A DNA stretch of 64,000 nt from Shewanella sp. 10N.286.48.A6 (GTDB taxonomy: Bacteria > Pseudomonadota > Gammaproteobacteria > Enterobacterales > Shewanellaceae): NCBI RefSeq assembly GCF_002873135.1, contig NZ_MCVI01000021.1, positions 1 to 64,000 of the forward strand, in the 5' to 3' direction. Shown here piece by piece: positions 8,649 through 18,699 of this stretch. Within the stretch, counting starts at the first letter, position 1. Each line of letters begins with the position of its first letter. A program made the position numbers and the translations under genes. The notes under the pieces are model-generated. The model saw nothing but the letters and a program-made list of their open reading frames with translations, was not told where the DNA came from and ran no database searches.

Positions 8649-10094
8649 TTATTGCTTCACAATTTCAATATCATCGAGATATACAAAACCCTCAGTAGAG
8701 GCAGTTTTGTCAAACACAATCCGTAAACGGTCTTGCGCCAAAGAGGCTTTACTTCGATTTAATGGAATACCAATGGTTGACCATTTACCCTTAGGTAACA
8801 GATTTAAATCTAAGGACTGTGTAACTAGCCAAGGTGCTTCAGTAATAAATTTAAGTTTTGGCAAAGAGGAAGAATCAGGAACCCAAATACTGACATTAAT
8901 TCGATAATTTCCTTCATCTAATTGCAGCGAGCCATTAGGAGAAAATGCAGTATAAACACCTTTATCTGGCGCAGATAAGTCTAGCGCCAAGCTTTTTCGC
9001 CCCGTAACAAAGATATTGTCGGCAAAGTCGGTGACCTTTAAATATGGCGCAACCTTATCTGTCATAAACCAGTCTTTTGCCACGCTATTACGCGACTTTG
9101 GTTTGTGATAAGCATCAGTTATCAACGGTCCTTCAAAGCCAAAAAAAGCACGATCAATTAAACTGTCATCAGCTTGCTGCCAAACTCGTACATATTCCAC
9201 TTCAAAATCTGCTGGCAAGTCATGCTCTACTGGTATTCCATGCCAAGGAAAGACTTCTGAATCGAACCATAATTCCATTGGGTTATTCAGAACCCAGCGG
9301 TCACCTAGCTCGGCCTGAGTGGCGTGATGAACTAACTCACCGTTGAAAAACATCTTTAAACCATCAGGAAGCCATTGCACTCCATATGTATAAAAGTGTT
9401 CGGCTGTTCTACCCGGTACAGGGTGCGGGTGCTTCCAAACCTTGTTTTTCTTTGGATGACCAGGGCGCCAATCATGAATTGAGGTCACAAAGGTAGTTTC
9501 AGGGTTTTTGCTGCCAGTTTTCACTTCACCAATTAACTCAAAGATATCTAGCTCTTGCTGAAAGCCAGTGCCCCAAAAAGCCCCTGTCATTGCTGCATCA
9601 GGGATTTTAACTTTGACTTCCATGTAGCCATAAAGGAAAGTGTTGTGGCTAATAAGCGCACCTGTTGTGATGTTCTCGTATCGAGAGACTTCTTGTTTTT
9701 TTGGAGGCTTGCCGACAAATGGATAGTCCGGCTCCCATTGGGTTCTAATTTTTAACTTACCGTCTTCAACAAACACATTATGAGGTGCAAACTGAGAAGG
9801 AGCTCTACCTTTCCAGATATAGAACTCCTTGTTGGTGCCCTGGATATACCATTTTTGGGTATCAATAGAGCCTGCTTCAAACTCATCGCTAAGTTGCTGG
9901 TTCAACTTCCAACCTGCTTGGTTTTCAGGGTCTGATAAAGGCGATAGATTAGAGACTGCAAGGATTGATTTATACTCGCCAGCAACAACCGCCGCTTGTT
10001 TGTCGTCTCCACCTTTGGTTGCCTCACACCCAAGCAATACCAACAGAAACATAATAGGCAGCAGAGGATAGTTAACTATTTTTTTTATTTTCAT
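8649..10094 (-). CDS. GH16 lipoprotein galactanase (carrageenan/furcellaran-type hydrolase)
   Basis: The 481-residue protein has a lipobox (LLGC, Cys23), then a GH16 jelly-roll catalytic domain (about 60-310) with the catalytic motif ELDIFE at 181-186 (nucleophile E181, acid/base E186), and a C-terminal beta-sandwich (about 330-481) resembling CBM4/9-type modules. It is distinct from the CgkA-like enzyme at 34532 and should be anchored to the outer membrane. Given the neighbours it probably cleaves a carrageenan variant such as hybrid beta/kappa-carrageenan (furcellaran) or kappa-carrageenan. The subfamily cannot be fixed by eye, and beta-agarase or porphyranase activity is less likely because the sugar pathway here is for the D-anhydro sugar. 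Confidence 0.85.
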   Translation of the reverse strand: MKIKKIVNYPLLPIMFLLVLLGCEATKGGDDKQAAVVAGEYKSILAVSNLSPLSDPENQAGWKLNQQLSDEFEAGSIDTQKWYIQGTNKEFYIWKGRAPSQFAPHNVFVEDGKLKIRTQWEPDYPFVGKPPKKQEVSRYENITTGALISHNTFLYGYMEVKVKIPDAAMTGAFWGTGFQQELDIFELIGEVKTGSKNPETTFVTSIHDWRPGHPKKNKVWKHPHPVPGRTAEHFYTYGVQWLPDGLKMFFNGELVHHATQAELGDRWVLNNPMELWFDSEVFPWHGIPVEHDLPADFEVEYVRVWQQADDSLIDRAFFGFEGPLITDAYHKPKSRNSVAKDWFMTDKVAPYLKVTDFADNIFVTGRKSLALDLSAPDKGVYTAFSPNGSLQLDEGNYRINVSIWVPDSSSLPKLKFITEAPWLVTQSLDLNLLPKGKWSTIGIPLNRSKASLAQDRLRIVFDKTASTEGFVYLDDIEIVKQ

Positions 10095-10110
10095 GACAAA
10101 ATCTCTTTAA

Positions 10111-10135
10111 AAAAGCCACCGTAAAGGTGGCTTTT
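10111..10135 (-). terminator. Terminator-like hairpin between glycan-binding lipoprotein and GH16 genes
   Basis: AAAAGCCACC and GGTGGCTTTT arms surround a 5-nt loop, with A and T tracts on both sides. It can partly end the receptor-lipoprotein transcript and so lower GH16 expression. Confidence 0.75.
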
Positions 10136-10154
10136 GTACAAGGCTGTTAGGGAA

Positions 10155-11945
10155 TTAATTAGAAATGTTATCAGTGCGAATAACTGAGTAATCATCTAAT
10201 AGAATCGATTGACCTTCAGGTAAGCCATATACCTCCCAAAGCGTAAAGACGTCAGTCACAATACTCCAGGTTGCTGGAATCGCCCATTCTTGACTTTCTG
10301 ACTTATCGTTGACGAACTCGACGTATTGCCACTCTGTCGTTGCTGCAAGCTCAGCAGTAAATATGCCCGCTTCGCCAAAGCGACCAGGAAACCCAGCTGC
10401 GCCATCAGGAATGCCTTCGTAATTCCAGGCCACGATGACTTGTCGTAGAGTAATAGGCTCAACCGGTGCAGTCTCAAGTTTTACCCAAACCGCATACTTA
10501 TAGGTTTTCCCTATCGACTCAGCTCCGCGGCCATAGTTCGCGCTATACCAGTTACGTTGTTTGTTCCAGACTTGTTGCGCCCCCCAAGAATACGGCTGTC
10601 CATTTTCATCAACCGCGCTACCAGCAGTAAGCTTAACTGATGCTAAAGAGCCGGAAATGGTCTCTGTTGACGTACCATAAATTGCATTACCACCATAAGG
10701 AGCGGTAACACCGTCCATGTCAAAGTCGATATTAAAGCCTGCTGCATGCTCTGACACACCTGGTTCACACATCTCATTAGTGACAACGTTTAGCTCAATA
10801 GATTTTCCAGCAACATCAGCAATAGGTGTTGCACCCGTATCGCCAGAGATTATTTCTACAGTGACGTCTGACGCCACGTTTGTATTACTGCCAACATCAA
10901 AGACACCAACACCACCAAAGCCATTGCTCACATTCTGGACGTAAGATACATCTGGTGAATTTGAACTACTCCAGTCATAGTCATAACCACCTGTGAGTGT
11001 ATGGTTTATAACCGACGGCTCAACTTTCACGCCGGCGGCGACGCAAGAGCCAACCATTTTTTCACCAGTAGGAGCACCCAACTCATCAACTTCACCATTA
11101 GCAATAGCGATACTGAACGCCGCGGTCACAGTGACATCAGCGCTGCCTTGAGCTTGAGGGTTATCGACACTCGTTGCCGTAATACTTGTTTGACCTGTAC
11201 TTGTACCTGTCACCAAACCATCTTCATCCACCGTGGCAACTGATGTATCGGCAACAGTATAAGTTAGCGCCGAATTACAGGCATAAGATGGAACAGTCGA
11301 GGCGATAACACTCGCTTGCCCACCAGCAGGTAGCTCTAGGGCAGCAACATTCACATCGGTGACCGGATCATCAATAGCGTGCATGACCAACTGCAAAGTT
11401 TGCATTGGTAACGACTCACCCGCTTTCAATCGATAGCCATTATCGATAGTGAAACTAATGTCATAAGTCACCATTTTAGGGAAATCAGGGTTACCATCAC
11501 CGATTGGATTACCATCTTCATCAACATCACCCGTCTCATCGGTGTCGTCACACATTCTCAATGCTTCTGCAAACGCATCAGTATCAATAATGAGCTGAGT
11601 TGTATCTTCCGATAATGTAAACGGAGAGATGGTGTGTGTCGGTATGGTATTAGATGGACCTTGAGGTGTCTGAAAGTTGTTTTGTGCCTCAAACTCTAAC
11701 TGACTTACATTGATGCGCCTGCCCACACTTGATAGCGGTTGGTCACCAACCATCGCACCTTCTATAAGATTTACAGTTTGAATGCCAGATTCCTCTTCAA
11801 AACTGGCGCTCAGACCATTAATTGAAAAAGTTATTTGAGTATCACTACCAAACTCTGGGTTATAGCCTTCGTCAGTACCACATGCTGAAAGAGCTAGTAT
11901 TACGAGAGTCGTTAGCGTTGTTTTTTCCAGTAAGTTATTTTTCAT
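10155..11945 (-). CDS. Lipoprotein with Big2 Ig-like domain and C-terminal carbohydrate-binding-like domain
   Basis: I start at the internal Met at 11945 (MKNNLLEK), because from there a lipoprotein signal with lipobox LSAC follows; an upstream in-frame Met adds only ten charged residues. A bacterial Ig-like (Big2) domain is visible at about 205-275 (TYTVADTSVATVDEDGLVTG), and the last 190 residues look like a jelly-roll CBM (WYSANYGRG to ILLDDYSVI). No catalytic residues are recognisable. Immediately after the TonB receptor gene, it occupies the place of a surface glycan-binding protein partnering the receptor. That role is inferred from position and domains. Confidence 0.7.
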   Translation of the reverse strand: MKNNLLEKTTLTTLVILALSACGTDEGYNPEFGSDTQITFSINGLSASFEEESGIQTVNLIEGAMVGDQPLSSVGRRINVSQLEFEAQNNFQTPQGPSNTIPTHTISPFTLSEDTTQLIIDTDAFAEALRMCDDTDETGDVDEDGNPIGDGNPDFPKMVTYDISFTIDNGYRLKAGESLPMQTLQLVMHAIDDPVTDVNVAALELPAGGQASVIASTVPSYACNSALTYTVADTSVATVDEDGLVTGTSTGQTSITATSVDNPQAQGSADVTVTAAFSIAIANGEVDELGAPTGEKMVGSCVAAGVKVEPSVINHTLTGGYDYDWSSSNSPDVSYVQNVSNGFGGVGVFDVGSNTNVASDVTVEIISGDTGATPIADVAGKSIELNVVTNEMCEPGVSEHAAGFNIDFDMDGVTAPYGGNAIYGTSTETISGSLASVKLTAGSAVDENGQPYSWGAQQVWNKQRNWYSANYGRGAESIGKTYKYAVWVKLETAPVEPITLRQVIVAWNYEGIPDGAAGFPGRFGEAGIFTAELAATTEWQYVEFVNDKSESQEWAIPATWSIVTDVFTLWEVYGLPEGQSILLDDYSVIRTDNISN

Positions 11946-11966
11946 CTTACTTCTCCAAGCTTTATT

Positions 11967-11987
11967 ACCGGCCAAGCTATGGCCGGT
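11967..11987 (-). other. Hairpin between TonB receptor and lipoprotein genes
   Basis: ACCGGCC and GGCCGGT arms with a 7-nt loop lie in the 64-bp gap. There is no strong T tract, so this may be an RNA-stability or attenuation element and not a full terminator. Confidence 0.5.
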
Positions 11988-12009
11988 TCATGATTTAAAT
12001 GACGAAAGG

Positions 12010-15000
12010 TTAAAATGAGCCACGAATACCTAATCGGAATTGACGTCCCGTTTTCCATACCGCAGCAGTCCGCGATGTGGTGACGTCATTTTCCAGAGCA
12101 TTACCCTCATCCATCACAACCTCTTGTGAATTAGGGTCAAAGGCATTACGTGTGAACGAACTGGTGTAGTAGGTTCTGTTTGTGTCGTCAGTTAAGTTAA
12201 GTGCTTGGAATGTAATACTTAAGTTTTTAGTAATGTCATAACTAGAACTAAAATCTAGACGGCTAGTAGACTCTTGCCATGTTGCTCCACCCACAAGACC
12301 TCGGTTTACTAGTTGCTCATCGTTAAAGCGATGCGCTAAACGAAGTTGTATACCATTTTTCTCCCAGTAAACTGTCGTGTTGACAGAGTGCTTAGGTGTA
12401 TAAGGCTGTGGCAGTGGCTTCAAAAATATATCAGTAGCACCAATACGCTGAGCCTCAGACTCTGACTCCTGGAAGGTGTAGTTCATACTCAGACCTAAAC
12501 CAGATAATAGACCTGGTAAAAAGTCATAGTTTTGGCTATATGCAAGCTCAAGGCCTTTGATATCAGCACCTTTACCATTAGTTACCGTACTTACGTTGGC
12601 CACATCACATTCAATTTTCCATTGGTCAAAGAAGCCTGCAACTTGACGCAGTGGCATACAGTCATCTTCATCACCCGGCGTACGATTTTCGTCAAAAGGC
12701 AGCAATAAGTCAGCACTTTCTAAATCATACTCTTCACGGACATCCTTATAGTGATACGGCACGATGACTGTTTCTTCAAAATCAGACATATCTTTATAGA
12801 ACAAGGCCGCTGAGAACATACCTGATTCGTTAAAATACCACTCATAAGATAAATCGATGTTATTAGACTGCAGCGGTTTCAATTGTGCATTACCAGCAGA
12901 ACCACTAGCTGTATCCCATTGTTGCTCAAAAATTTGAGTGCGTGGGTTTAGTGAGTCAAAGCGCGGACGAGTCATGGTACGACTAACAGCAAAGCGACCA
13001 ATCATTTCTTCATTAATGGCGTAATTGAGGTTTAAGCTCGGCAACCACATATCATGTGAGCCTTTATTCGTTACCCATGCAATGCGATCTTGTACTTCAG
13101 TACCGCTGCCCATCGGACCAGTGAATGCCGTAGTACGATCAATGAATGGCCAAATTTGCCCATTACTCGCAAAGTGTGCCCATGCGTTAGCAGATGTCGG
13201 CACTAGGTTACCATTGCTATCGTAAATCATTCCCGGTAAGGCATTATTAGTGATAATGTTACCGTCAGCGTCAGTCCAAACTAAACGGTTAACATCAGGC
13301 CCGACTAGCCCATCAGCACCGGGTATCACCCACTGACCTGTAGCAGGGTCATATGGGAAGGTTTCGTCATTACTGCGGTTGTACCCGTGAGTCAACTGCC
13401 ATGCCCAACAATTTTGTAAATCAGCCTCATTAGCTGGTGCGTAACGGTGGTCAGGAACGCCATCAGGGTTCGTCCCCATTACTGCTCCAGGACAAGCATC
13501 TAAATTCATGTTACCCAGCCCACGTTCAACCAATAAGTTATATGGGTCTAGCATTTGAGGGAAACGGATAAAGTTGATTCCACCTACACCTGTAGCTTCA
13601 GTATCATCTCGGATATAACGGACACCTAAATTACCCGTTAAACGACCTTCCATGAGTTCAAAATTAGCTTTGAAATAGGCTGCTTTAGTTTCAGTTTCGA
13701 TTTCACGTGATCCTGAAATGGTTTCTCGAATACCTACCTGACCAGAATCTTTACCAGAGACGATTTCTAGGGCTTTTTCTGCATCCATCATCGGCCAACC
13801 ACCGAAGAAATCAGCGCCTCTATCACCCTGAATGTCTTCGCCGTAGTTATCATATGGGAATGCATCGCCTGACAGAATGTCTGCAAGACGAATGGTTCCT
13901 AAACCGCGAACTTCGAATTCAGCATCAGGGTCTTCCAAATCGATCAGATCTTCACCATTAGTTGTGGCACGGTTTTGAATGCTGACATCTTTGTTTCTTT
14001 TCGACCACTTGGCACCAAACTCAATCGAAGTGATGTACTCATTATCCAAGTCATAATTAAAGTCTAAAAATAACGATTTATTAGTATCTTCCAACTCATT
14101 CTTACGCAACACTAAACTACCTAAGTGGTTGTGCTGCATATCAAAAGGAGTGAATCGACTGTAAACGTTATTGGAAGTGCCATCAAAGACATCAAATTGA
14201 GCGGGAGTCATCCCTGTAGAGTATCCACAATCAGCACCAGAAGAACAATCGTAGCCAACCATTTCGAATGCGTCATGATTCATATTCTCTACAATCTGAC
14301 GCCCTGCAGTACCCCAAGTTGCGGTGCTAATCGAAATGAAGCGATCATCTTCATTATCATCTGGCGTTTCATCTGTTGTTTGTGAGAAGCCCGCTTTTAA
14401 ATTCATATTCAAGCGGTCTGTGATTTGATAATCGAAATTTAATGAAGCGACATTGGTATCAACTTCACGCAAACCATAAGCACGATTGAAATTACCTGAA
14501 GTTGAACGGCTGCTAGAACGTGCCAATGTGTTAGTCGATAAATCAACGCCATTTAGTGCAGTATTGTCATCCCCTGGATGCATCAATGGTGTAACCGGTG
14601 AGAAATTTAATCGTAAGGTATGATTATCGGTCAAAATATCTTGCTGGGTATGGGTTACATCCAATTGAATATCGAGATTATCCATCGGTTGATACTGTAG
14701 ACCGGTAGAAATCGAAAAACGATCACGCTCATCAGTATTCATTGAGAAGTCGACAACTTCTCTAGCTAATACAAAGAGATCACCTTCATGAAGCTTTTGG
14801 GTATCAGGGTCATAATTTATTAGAGAATCCATAGGGTTCAATAATGGATTACCATCATCACCGTAAATTAGATTACCTTCTTCATCTCTCTGGTAACCCA
14901 ACACTCGAATTGGCATACCACTTTGAATATCGTGTGCGGTTCGACCACTTCCTGCCTCTAAATCAGCGATTGGAATTGCGCCATTAGCCCAATCAGTATT

Positions 15001-15726
15001 GATTCGGTCTTGGCGAGTTTTTTGAGTATCTCTAGATGCGGTAATAACAAAGCCGAATGTGTCATCAAAGTATTTATCAGCAAAACTAAAGTTAAGTCGC
15101 GAATCTGCCTCATCTGAAAATTCATTGTATCGCCCTTCAACAGTAAATGAGCGACGAGGTTCGCTAAGGCCTAATGGTTTAACTGTTCGTAATACAACAT
15201 TAGCACCTAGCGAGCCTTCATCCTGATCTGCTGATGCCGTTTTTATCACGTCAATTGAAGAAAGAATATCTGAAGAGAAAGAACTTAAGTCAACACTATT
15301 ATCATTGGTCGCAGCAGAGTTGGAGCCATCGGTACTTAAACCACCGGTTAATGCCACACCGTTCATAGAAATTTGGTTTAATGATGGTCCTGCACCACGT
15401 ACTGAAATCCGGGTTCCCTCTCCCCCTTCTTCTTGTACAGTGACACCTGTTACTCGTGATAGTGCATCTGCAATATTTTGGTCAGTGGATTTACCCACAT
15501 CTTCTGCGTAAATCGAATCAGATACGCTTTCAGAATACCTTTTTGCATTTGCCGCCTTACGCAGACTGCTGCGTAAACCTCGCACTTTAATCACTTCAAT
15601 GTTTTCAGTTTCTTCAGCCTTAGCATTTTCAGCCTTTTCATCTTGTTCTTCAGCATAAATTGGCATGGCAAATAATCCAGCCAAAATCGCTGAAGATACA
15701 GCTGATAATTTGAATATGTGACTCAT
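12010..15726 (-). CDS. TonB-dependent outer-membrane receptor for oligosaccharides
   Basis: The 1238-residue protein starts with a signal peptide ending near AMPIYA, then a TonB-box-like stretch (IEVIKVRG, about 43-50), a plug domain (about 65-175; IADALSRVTGVTVQEEGG, RGAGPSLNQISMNG) and a long beta-barrel ending in the aromatic GIRGSF. The size and the RGLRSSL start match the large carbohydrate receptors of marine Alteromonadales. It should import carrageenan oligosaccharides to the periplasm with energy from TonB-ExbBD (not in window). It heads the receptor, lipoprotein, GH16, FG-GAP group. No regulon palindrome lies directly before it; it may be read from the dauB promoter upstream or have its own. 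Confidence 0.92.
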   Translation of the reverse strand: MSHIFKLSAVSSAILAGLFAMPIYAEEQDEKAENAKAEETENIEVIKVRGLRSSLRKAANAKRYSESVSDSIYAEDVGKSTDQNIADALSRVTGVTVQEEGGEGTRISVRGAGPSLNQISMNGVALTGGLSTDGSNSAATNDNSVDLSSFSSDILSSIDVIKTASADQDEGSLGANVVLRTVKPLGLSEPRRSFTVEGRYNEFSDEADSRLNFSFADKYFDDTFGFVITASRDTQKTRQDRINTDWANGAIPIADLEAGSGRTAHDIQSGMPIRVLGYQRDEEGNLIYGDDGNPLLNPMDSLINYDPDTQKLHEGDLFVLAREVVDFSMNTDERDRFSISTGLQYQPMDNLDIQLDVTHTQQDILTDNHTLRLNFSPVTPLMHPGDDNTALNGVDLSTNTLARSSSRSTSGNFNRAYGLREVDTNVASLNFDYQITDRLNMNLKAGFSQTTDETPDDNEDDRFISISTATWGTAGRQIVENMNHDAFEMVGYDCSSGADCGYSTGMTPAQFDVFDGTSNNVYSRFTPFDMQHNHLGSLVLRKNELEDTNKSLFLDFNYDLDNEYITSIEFGAKWSKRNKDVSIQNRATTNGEDLIDLEDPDAEFEVRGLGTIRLADILSGDAFPYDNYGEDIQGDRGADFFGGWPMMDAEKALEIVSGKDSGQVGIRETISGSREIETETKAAYFKANFELMEGRLTGNLGVRYIRDDTEATGVGGINFIRFPQMLDPYNLLVERGLGNMNLDACPGAVMGTNPDGVPDHRYAPANEADLQNCWAWQLTHGYNRSNDETFPYDPATGQWVIPGADGLVGPDVNRLVWTDADGNIITNNALPGMIYDSNGNLVPTSANAWAHFASNGQIWPFIDRTTAFTGPMGSGTEVQDRIAWVTNKGSHDMWLPSLNLNYAINEEMIGRFAVSRTMTRPRFDSLNPRTQIFEQQWDTASGSAGNAQLKPLQSNNIDLSYEWYFNESGMFSAALFYKDMSDFEETVIVPYHYKDVREEYDLESADLLLPFDENRTPGDEDDCMPLRQVAGFFDQWKIECDVANVSTVTNGKGADIKGLELAYSQNYDFLPGLLSGLGLSMNYTFQESESEAQRIGATDIFLKPLPQPYTPKHSVNTTVYWEKNGIQLRLAHRFNDEQLVNRGLVGGATWQESTSRLDFSSSYDITKNLSITFQALNLTDDTNRTYYTSSFTRNAFDPNSQEVVMDEGNALENDVTTSRTAAVWKTGRQFRLGIRGSF

Positions 15727-15860
15727 TATAGTCCCCCGGTTTTTTTCCTTATCAGGCTGACAACATAGAGAAGTCGCCCAACTATTTTATATTTACCCGG
15801 TACTGCTAGATAAACGTTTATAAGTGAATGAATTCAAAGCGATACCACACGCCCCCAATG

Positions 15861-17261
15861 TTACTTACGGTGGTATCTATCCATTCGTTCAATGTCATAA
15901 TTTTCAAACTTTCGCTTCAGTAACCACCGCGGTCTTTCTAACGTTGATTCCCAATCGAAAAGGGTTTTGAACATCGCCTTGACCCGTTCAGGTTCACTCG
16001 CGGCGAGGTCATTCAGCTCTTGCTGGTCATTTGGTAAGTAATAAAGTTGTGCAGGACGATCAGGGAAACGCATTAGTTTCCAGTCGCCAACTCGAATAGC
16101 TGCTCGTACATCTTTTTTCCAGTACAAGGTATGATGAGGACGTGCTTTATTGTCCCCCGCGATATAGGGCAGTAAGTTGACCCCATCAATATTTGACAAC
16201 TCAGTTATTTGGCCATCAGCTGCGGCATAAAAGGTAGGTAATAAATCAAGTAAGCTAACTGGATAATCGTATTGTGAACCGGCTGCAAACTTACTTGGCC
16301 AAGAGGCCACAAAAGGTACGCGAATTCCACCTTCAAGGTGGTTTGATTTACTGCCACTTAATGGTGAGTTGTCTGATGCATTACGATCTGTTGGTCCACC
16401 ATTATCATTGGTAAACACAACAAGTGTATTGTCTGCGACTCCAAGCTCTTTAAGCTTATCGATAATCTTGCCTGACGCCCTGTCTAGCGCTAAGGTCATC
16501 GCGGCTACCGTTTTACGGTCTCCCGTTAGTGATGGGAATTGAGCAAGATCCTCTTCGGTTGCATCCATTGGCGTATGAACAGCATTGAACGAAACAAAAG
16601 CGAAAAATGGCTTATTTGCTTTAACGCTTTTTTCAATAAATGCGTTAGTTTCACTGGCTAGCACATCAGTTAGATAACCTTGATGCTCTTTCAATACACC
16701 AAAGTTTCTCTCCATAAGGTCCAGCTTGCTAGGAGGCGTTTTAACACTGTCATAAGCAAAATAGCTGCGCGCGCCACCTCTAAACCCATAGTATTCATCA
16801 AAGCCACGCTTTAGAGGGTGGAACCTATCAGCGCCTCCCAAATGCCACTTGCCATAGAACGCAGTGCTATAGCCTTGGCGCTTTAAATGATCAGCAATGG
16901 TTTTTTCTGATAAGGGAATCCCCATCTCACTACCATCATGAGCTGAGTTTTCACTCATGAAACCAGGCACATTGTTCTCTTCGAAACCAAACCTTTGCTG
17001 ATAACGCCCCGTCATCAAACCTGCTCTCGAAGGCCCACAGGTAGGGTCTGATACATATGCTTGAGTAAATTTAACACCATTAGCGGCTAATGCATCCAGA
17101 TTAGGTGTTTGCATGACACTACTACCTTGAAAGCCAAAGTCGGCATAACCGGCATCATCAGCAAATAACAAAACGATATTTGGCTTTTCTTCAGCGCTAC
17201 TCACCATTTGTGAAAAACAACACAGCCCCAGCAGCATCAAAGCAGCAGTTAATTTACTCAT
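15861..17261 (-). CDS. S1-family sulfatase (carrageenan desulfation)
   Basis: The 466-residue enzyme has a signal peptide ending near VSSA, metal-binding DDAGYADFG (about 35-43), and the formylglycine motif C-G-P-S-R with Cys75, which must be oxidised to formylglycine for activity. Later motifs (GKWHLGG, FTNDNGG) are also present. It removes sulfate esters from galactan, probably in the periplasm; the position on the sugar (for instance galactose 4-sulfate) cannot be told by eye. It is 9 bp downstream of the anhydrogalactose dehydrogenase gene and shares its operon. No formylglycine-generating enzyme is encoded in the window. Confidence 0.9.
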   Translation of the reverse strand: MSKLTAALMLLGLCCFSQMVSSAEEKPNIVLLFADDAGYADFGFQGSSVMQTPNLDALAANGVKFTQAYVSDPTCGPSRAGLMTGRYQQRFGFEENNVPGFMSENSAHDGSEMGIPLSEKTIADHLKRQGYSTAFYGKWHLGGADRFHPLKRGFDEYYGFRGGARSYFAYDSVKTPPSKLDLMERNFGVLKEHQGYLTDVLASETNAFIEKSVKANKPFFAFVSFNAVHTPMDATEEDLAQFPSLTGDRKTVAAMTLALDRASGKIIDKLKELGVADNTLVVFTNDNGGPTDRNASDNSPLSGSKSNHLEGGIRVPFVASWPSKFAAGSQYDYPVSLLDLLPTFYAAADGQITELSNIDGVNLLPYIAGDNKARPHHTLYWKKDVRAAIRVGDWKLMRFPDRPAQLYYLPNDQQELNDLAASEPERVKAMFKTLFDWESTLERPRWLLKRKFENYDIERMDRYHRK

Positions 17262-17270
17262 TTTTTTGAC

Positions 17271-18698
17271 CTAATTATTTATAAGAATGGAAACACGTTT
17301 ATTGGTTAGGTATTCATGTAAACTGTACTTAGAACAGTCCTTGCCGACTCCGCTTTGCTTGAGCCCACCATGAGGCAATTGCACACCGTAATGCACTTCA
17401 TTTATGCAAACGCTACCGGCATCAATTTCCTCAGCGGCGGTCATCGCTCGTTGGAGGTTGGTGGTATACACATAGGCAGCAAGCCCAAGATCACAATCAT
17501 TGGACATAGAAATAACGTCATCTGAATCGCCAAAAGGAATAACAGCTAGTACAGGGCCAAAGATTTCATCACAAGTCAGCGCCATTTTATCGGTGCAGTC
17601 AGCCAAAATTGTTGGCTGTAGATAAAAGCCACTTTTGCCTTCTGGTATACCACCACCCATGACAACCTTGGCACCTTGAGCTACCGTGTTTTCGATAGAG
17701 GCCAAGATACGCTGGCGCTCTTTGTCACTCATTAGAGGTCCCATGATCCGGCCTTCTTCACGCCCAACTCCCAGGCGAATGCCTTGGGCATGTTGTTTGG
17801 CTTTTTCAATAAACTGGGTATAAACGGATTCATGAACAAAACAGCGGTTCGGTGATACACATACCTGGCCGCTATTAGCAAACTTTAAATCAATAATGTC
17901 AGTGACGGCTTTGTCTAGCTCGGCATCGTCATAAACAATCACTGGCGCATTGCCACCTAACTCAACCGAGAAATGTTTAACGCTGGTACAAGCCGTCTGC
18001 ATTGCTCTCACGCCAGCAGAGGTGGAACCAATCATGGTGAATAGCGCAGGCGTTTTGCTAGTAAGGAGTGGATTAGTCACATCATAATTGTTACTTGAGA
18101 TGACATTAATAACACCAGAAGGAAACCCTGCTTCAAGTGCTAATTCTGCACATCGCAGTGTCGCTAATGGTGTAACCTGTGAAGGCTTAATAATACCGGT
18201 GCAACCTGACGCCAAAATTGGCGCCACTTTATAACCGAAGTTCAATAGAGGGAAGTTCCAGGCAAGATAGCCCACCACTACACCTAATGATTGTCGTTTG
18301 ATAAAGTGATGAAAACGACCATCTGGGTCTTGAATCACAGGCTGATCAATTCGCTTCATTTCTTCAACAAAGAAACGCAAACAAGTCACTAACATACCAA
18401 AGTCATATTCAGCATTATCAACTGGTTTGCCAGTTTCACTTATTAAAATATCAACGATTTCATCTTTATTTGACTCTAGAATGTCAACATAGCGCAAGAT
18501 CAATTCTTCGCGGGTTGCCAACGATGTTTTAGACCAGGTTTTAAAACTTTCAGAAGCCGCTTTTAGGCAATCTTGAACCTGCATAGGATCAATATCTGGA
18601 ACCTGCGCAATAACTTCTCCAGTATCTGGATTTACTACATCAAACTGCTGTTGAGAGCTAACTAGTTCGCCGTTTATTAACATTGAATATTGAGTCAT
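17271..18698 (-). CDS. dauA: 3,6-anhydro-D-galactose dehydrogenase (aldehyde dehydrogenase family)
   Basis: I use the Met at 18698 (MTQYSMLINGE), one base past the end of dauB; the upstream in-frame Met would overlap dauB and adds a non-family tail. The 475-residue protein is an NAD(P)-dependent aldehyde dehydrogenase, with the Glu motif ELGGNAP (about 247-253) and catalytic Cys in SGQVCVSPNRCF (about 280-291). With the cycloisomerase upstream, it is expected to oxidise 3,6-anhydro-D-galactose to 3,6-anhydro-D-galactonate, the first step of the pathway named DauA-D in carrageenan degraders. Alone, the sequence would only say succinate-semialdehyde-like dehydrogenase; the specific role rests on context. 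Confidence 0.8.
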   Translation of the reverse strand: MTQYSMLINGELVSSQQQFDVVNPDTGEVIAQVPDIDPMQVQDCLKAASESFKTWSKTSLATREELILRYVDILESNKDEIVDILISETGKPVDNAEYDFGMLVTCLRFFVEEMKRIDQPVIQDPDGRFHHFIKRQSLGVVVGYLAWNFPLLNFGYKVAPILASGCTGIIKPSQVTPLATLRCAELALEAGFPSGVINVISSNNYDVTNPLLTSKTPALFTMIGSTSAGVRAMQTACTSVKHFSVELGGNAPVIVYDDAELDKAVTDIIDLKFANSGQVCVSPNRCFVHESVYTQFIEKAKQHAQGIRLGVGREEGRIMGPLMSDKERQRILASIENTVAQGAKVVMGGGIPEGKSGFYLQPTILADCTDKMALTCDEIFGPVLAVIPFGDSDDVISMSNDCDLGLAAYVYTTNLQRAMTAAEEIDAGSVCINEVHYGVQLPHGGLKQSGVGKDCSKYSLHEYLTNKRVSILINN

Positions 18699-18699
18699 A

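Noticed and set aside
15811..15820. TAAACGTTTA palindrome upstream of the TonB receptor gene
   Set aside because: It shares outer bases with the regulon operator but lacks the AT-N3-AT middle and the 17-bp length, so I do not count it as a regulon site.
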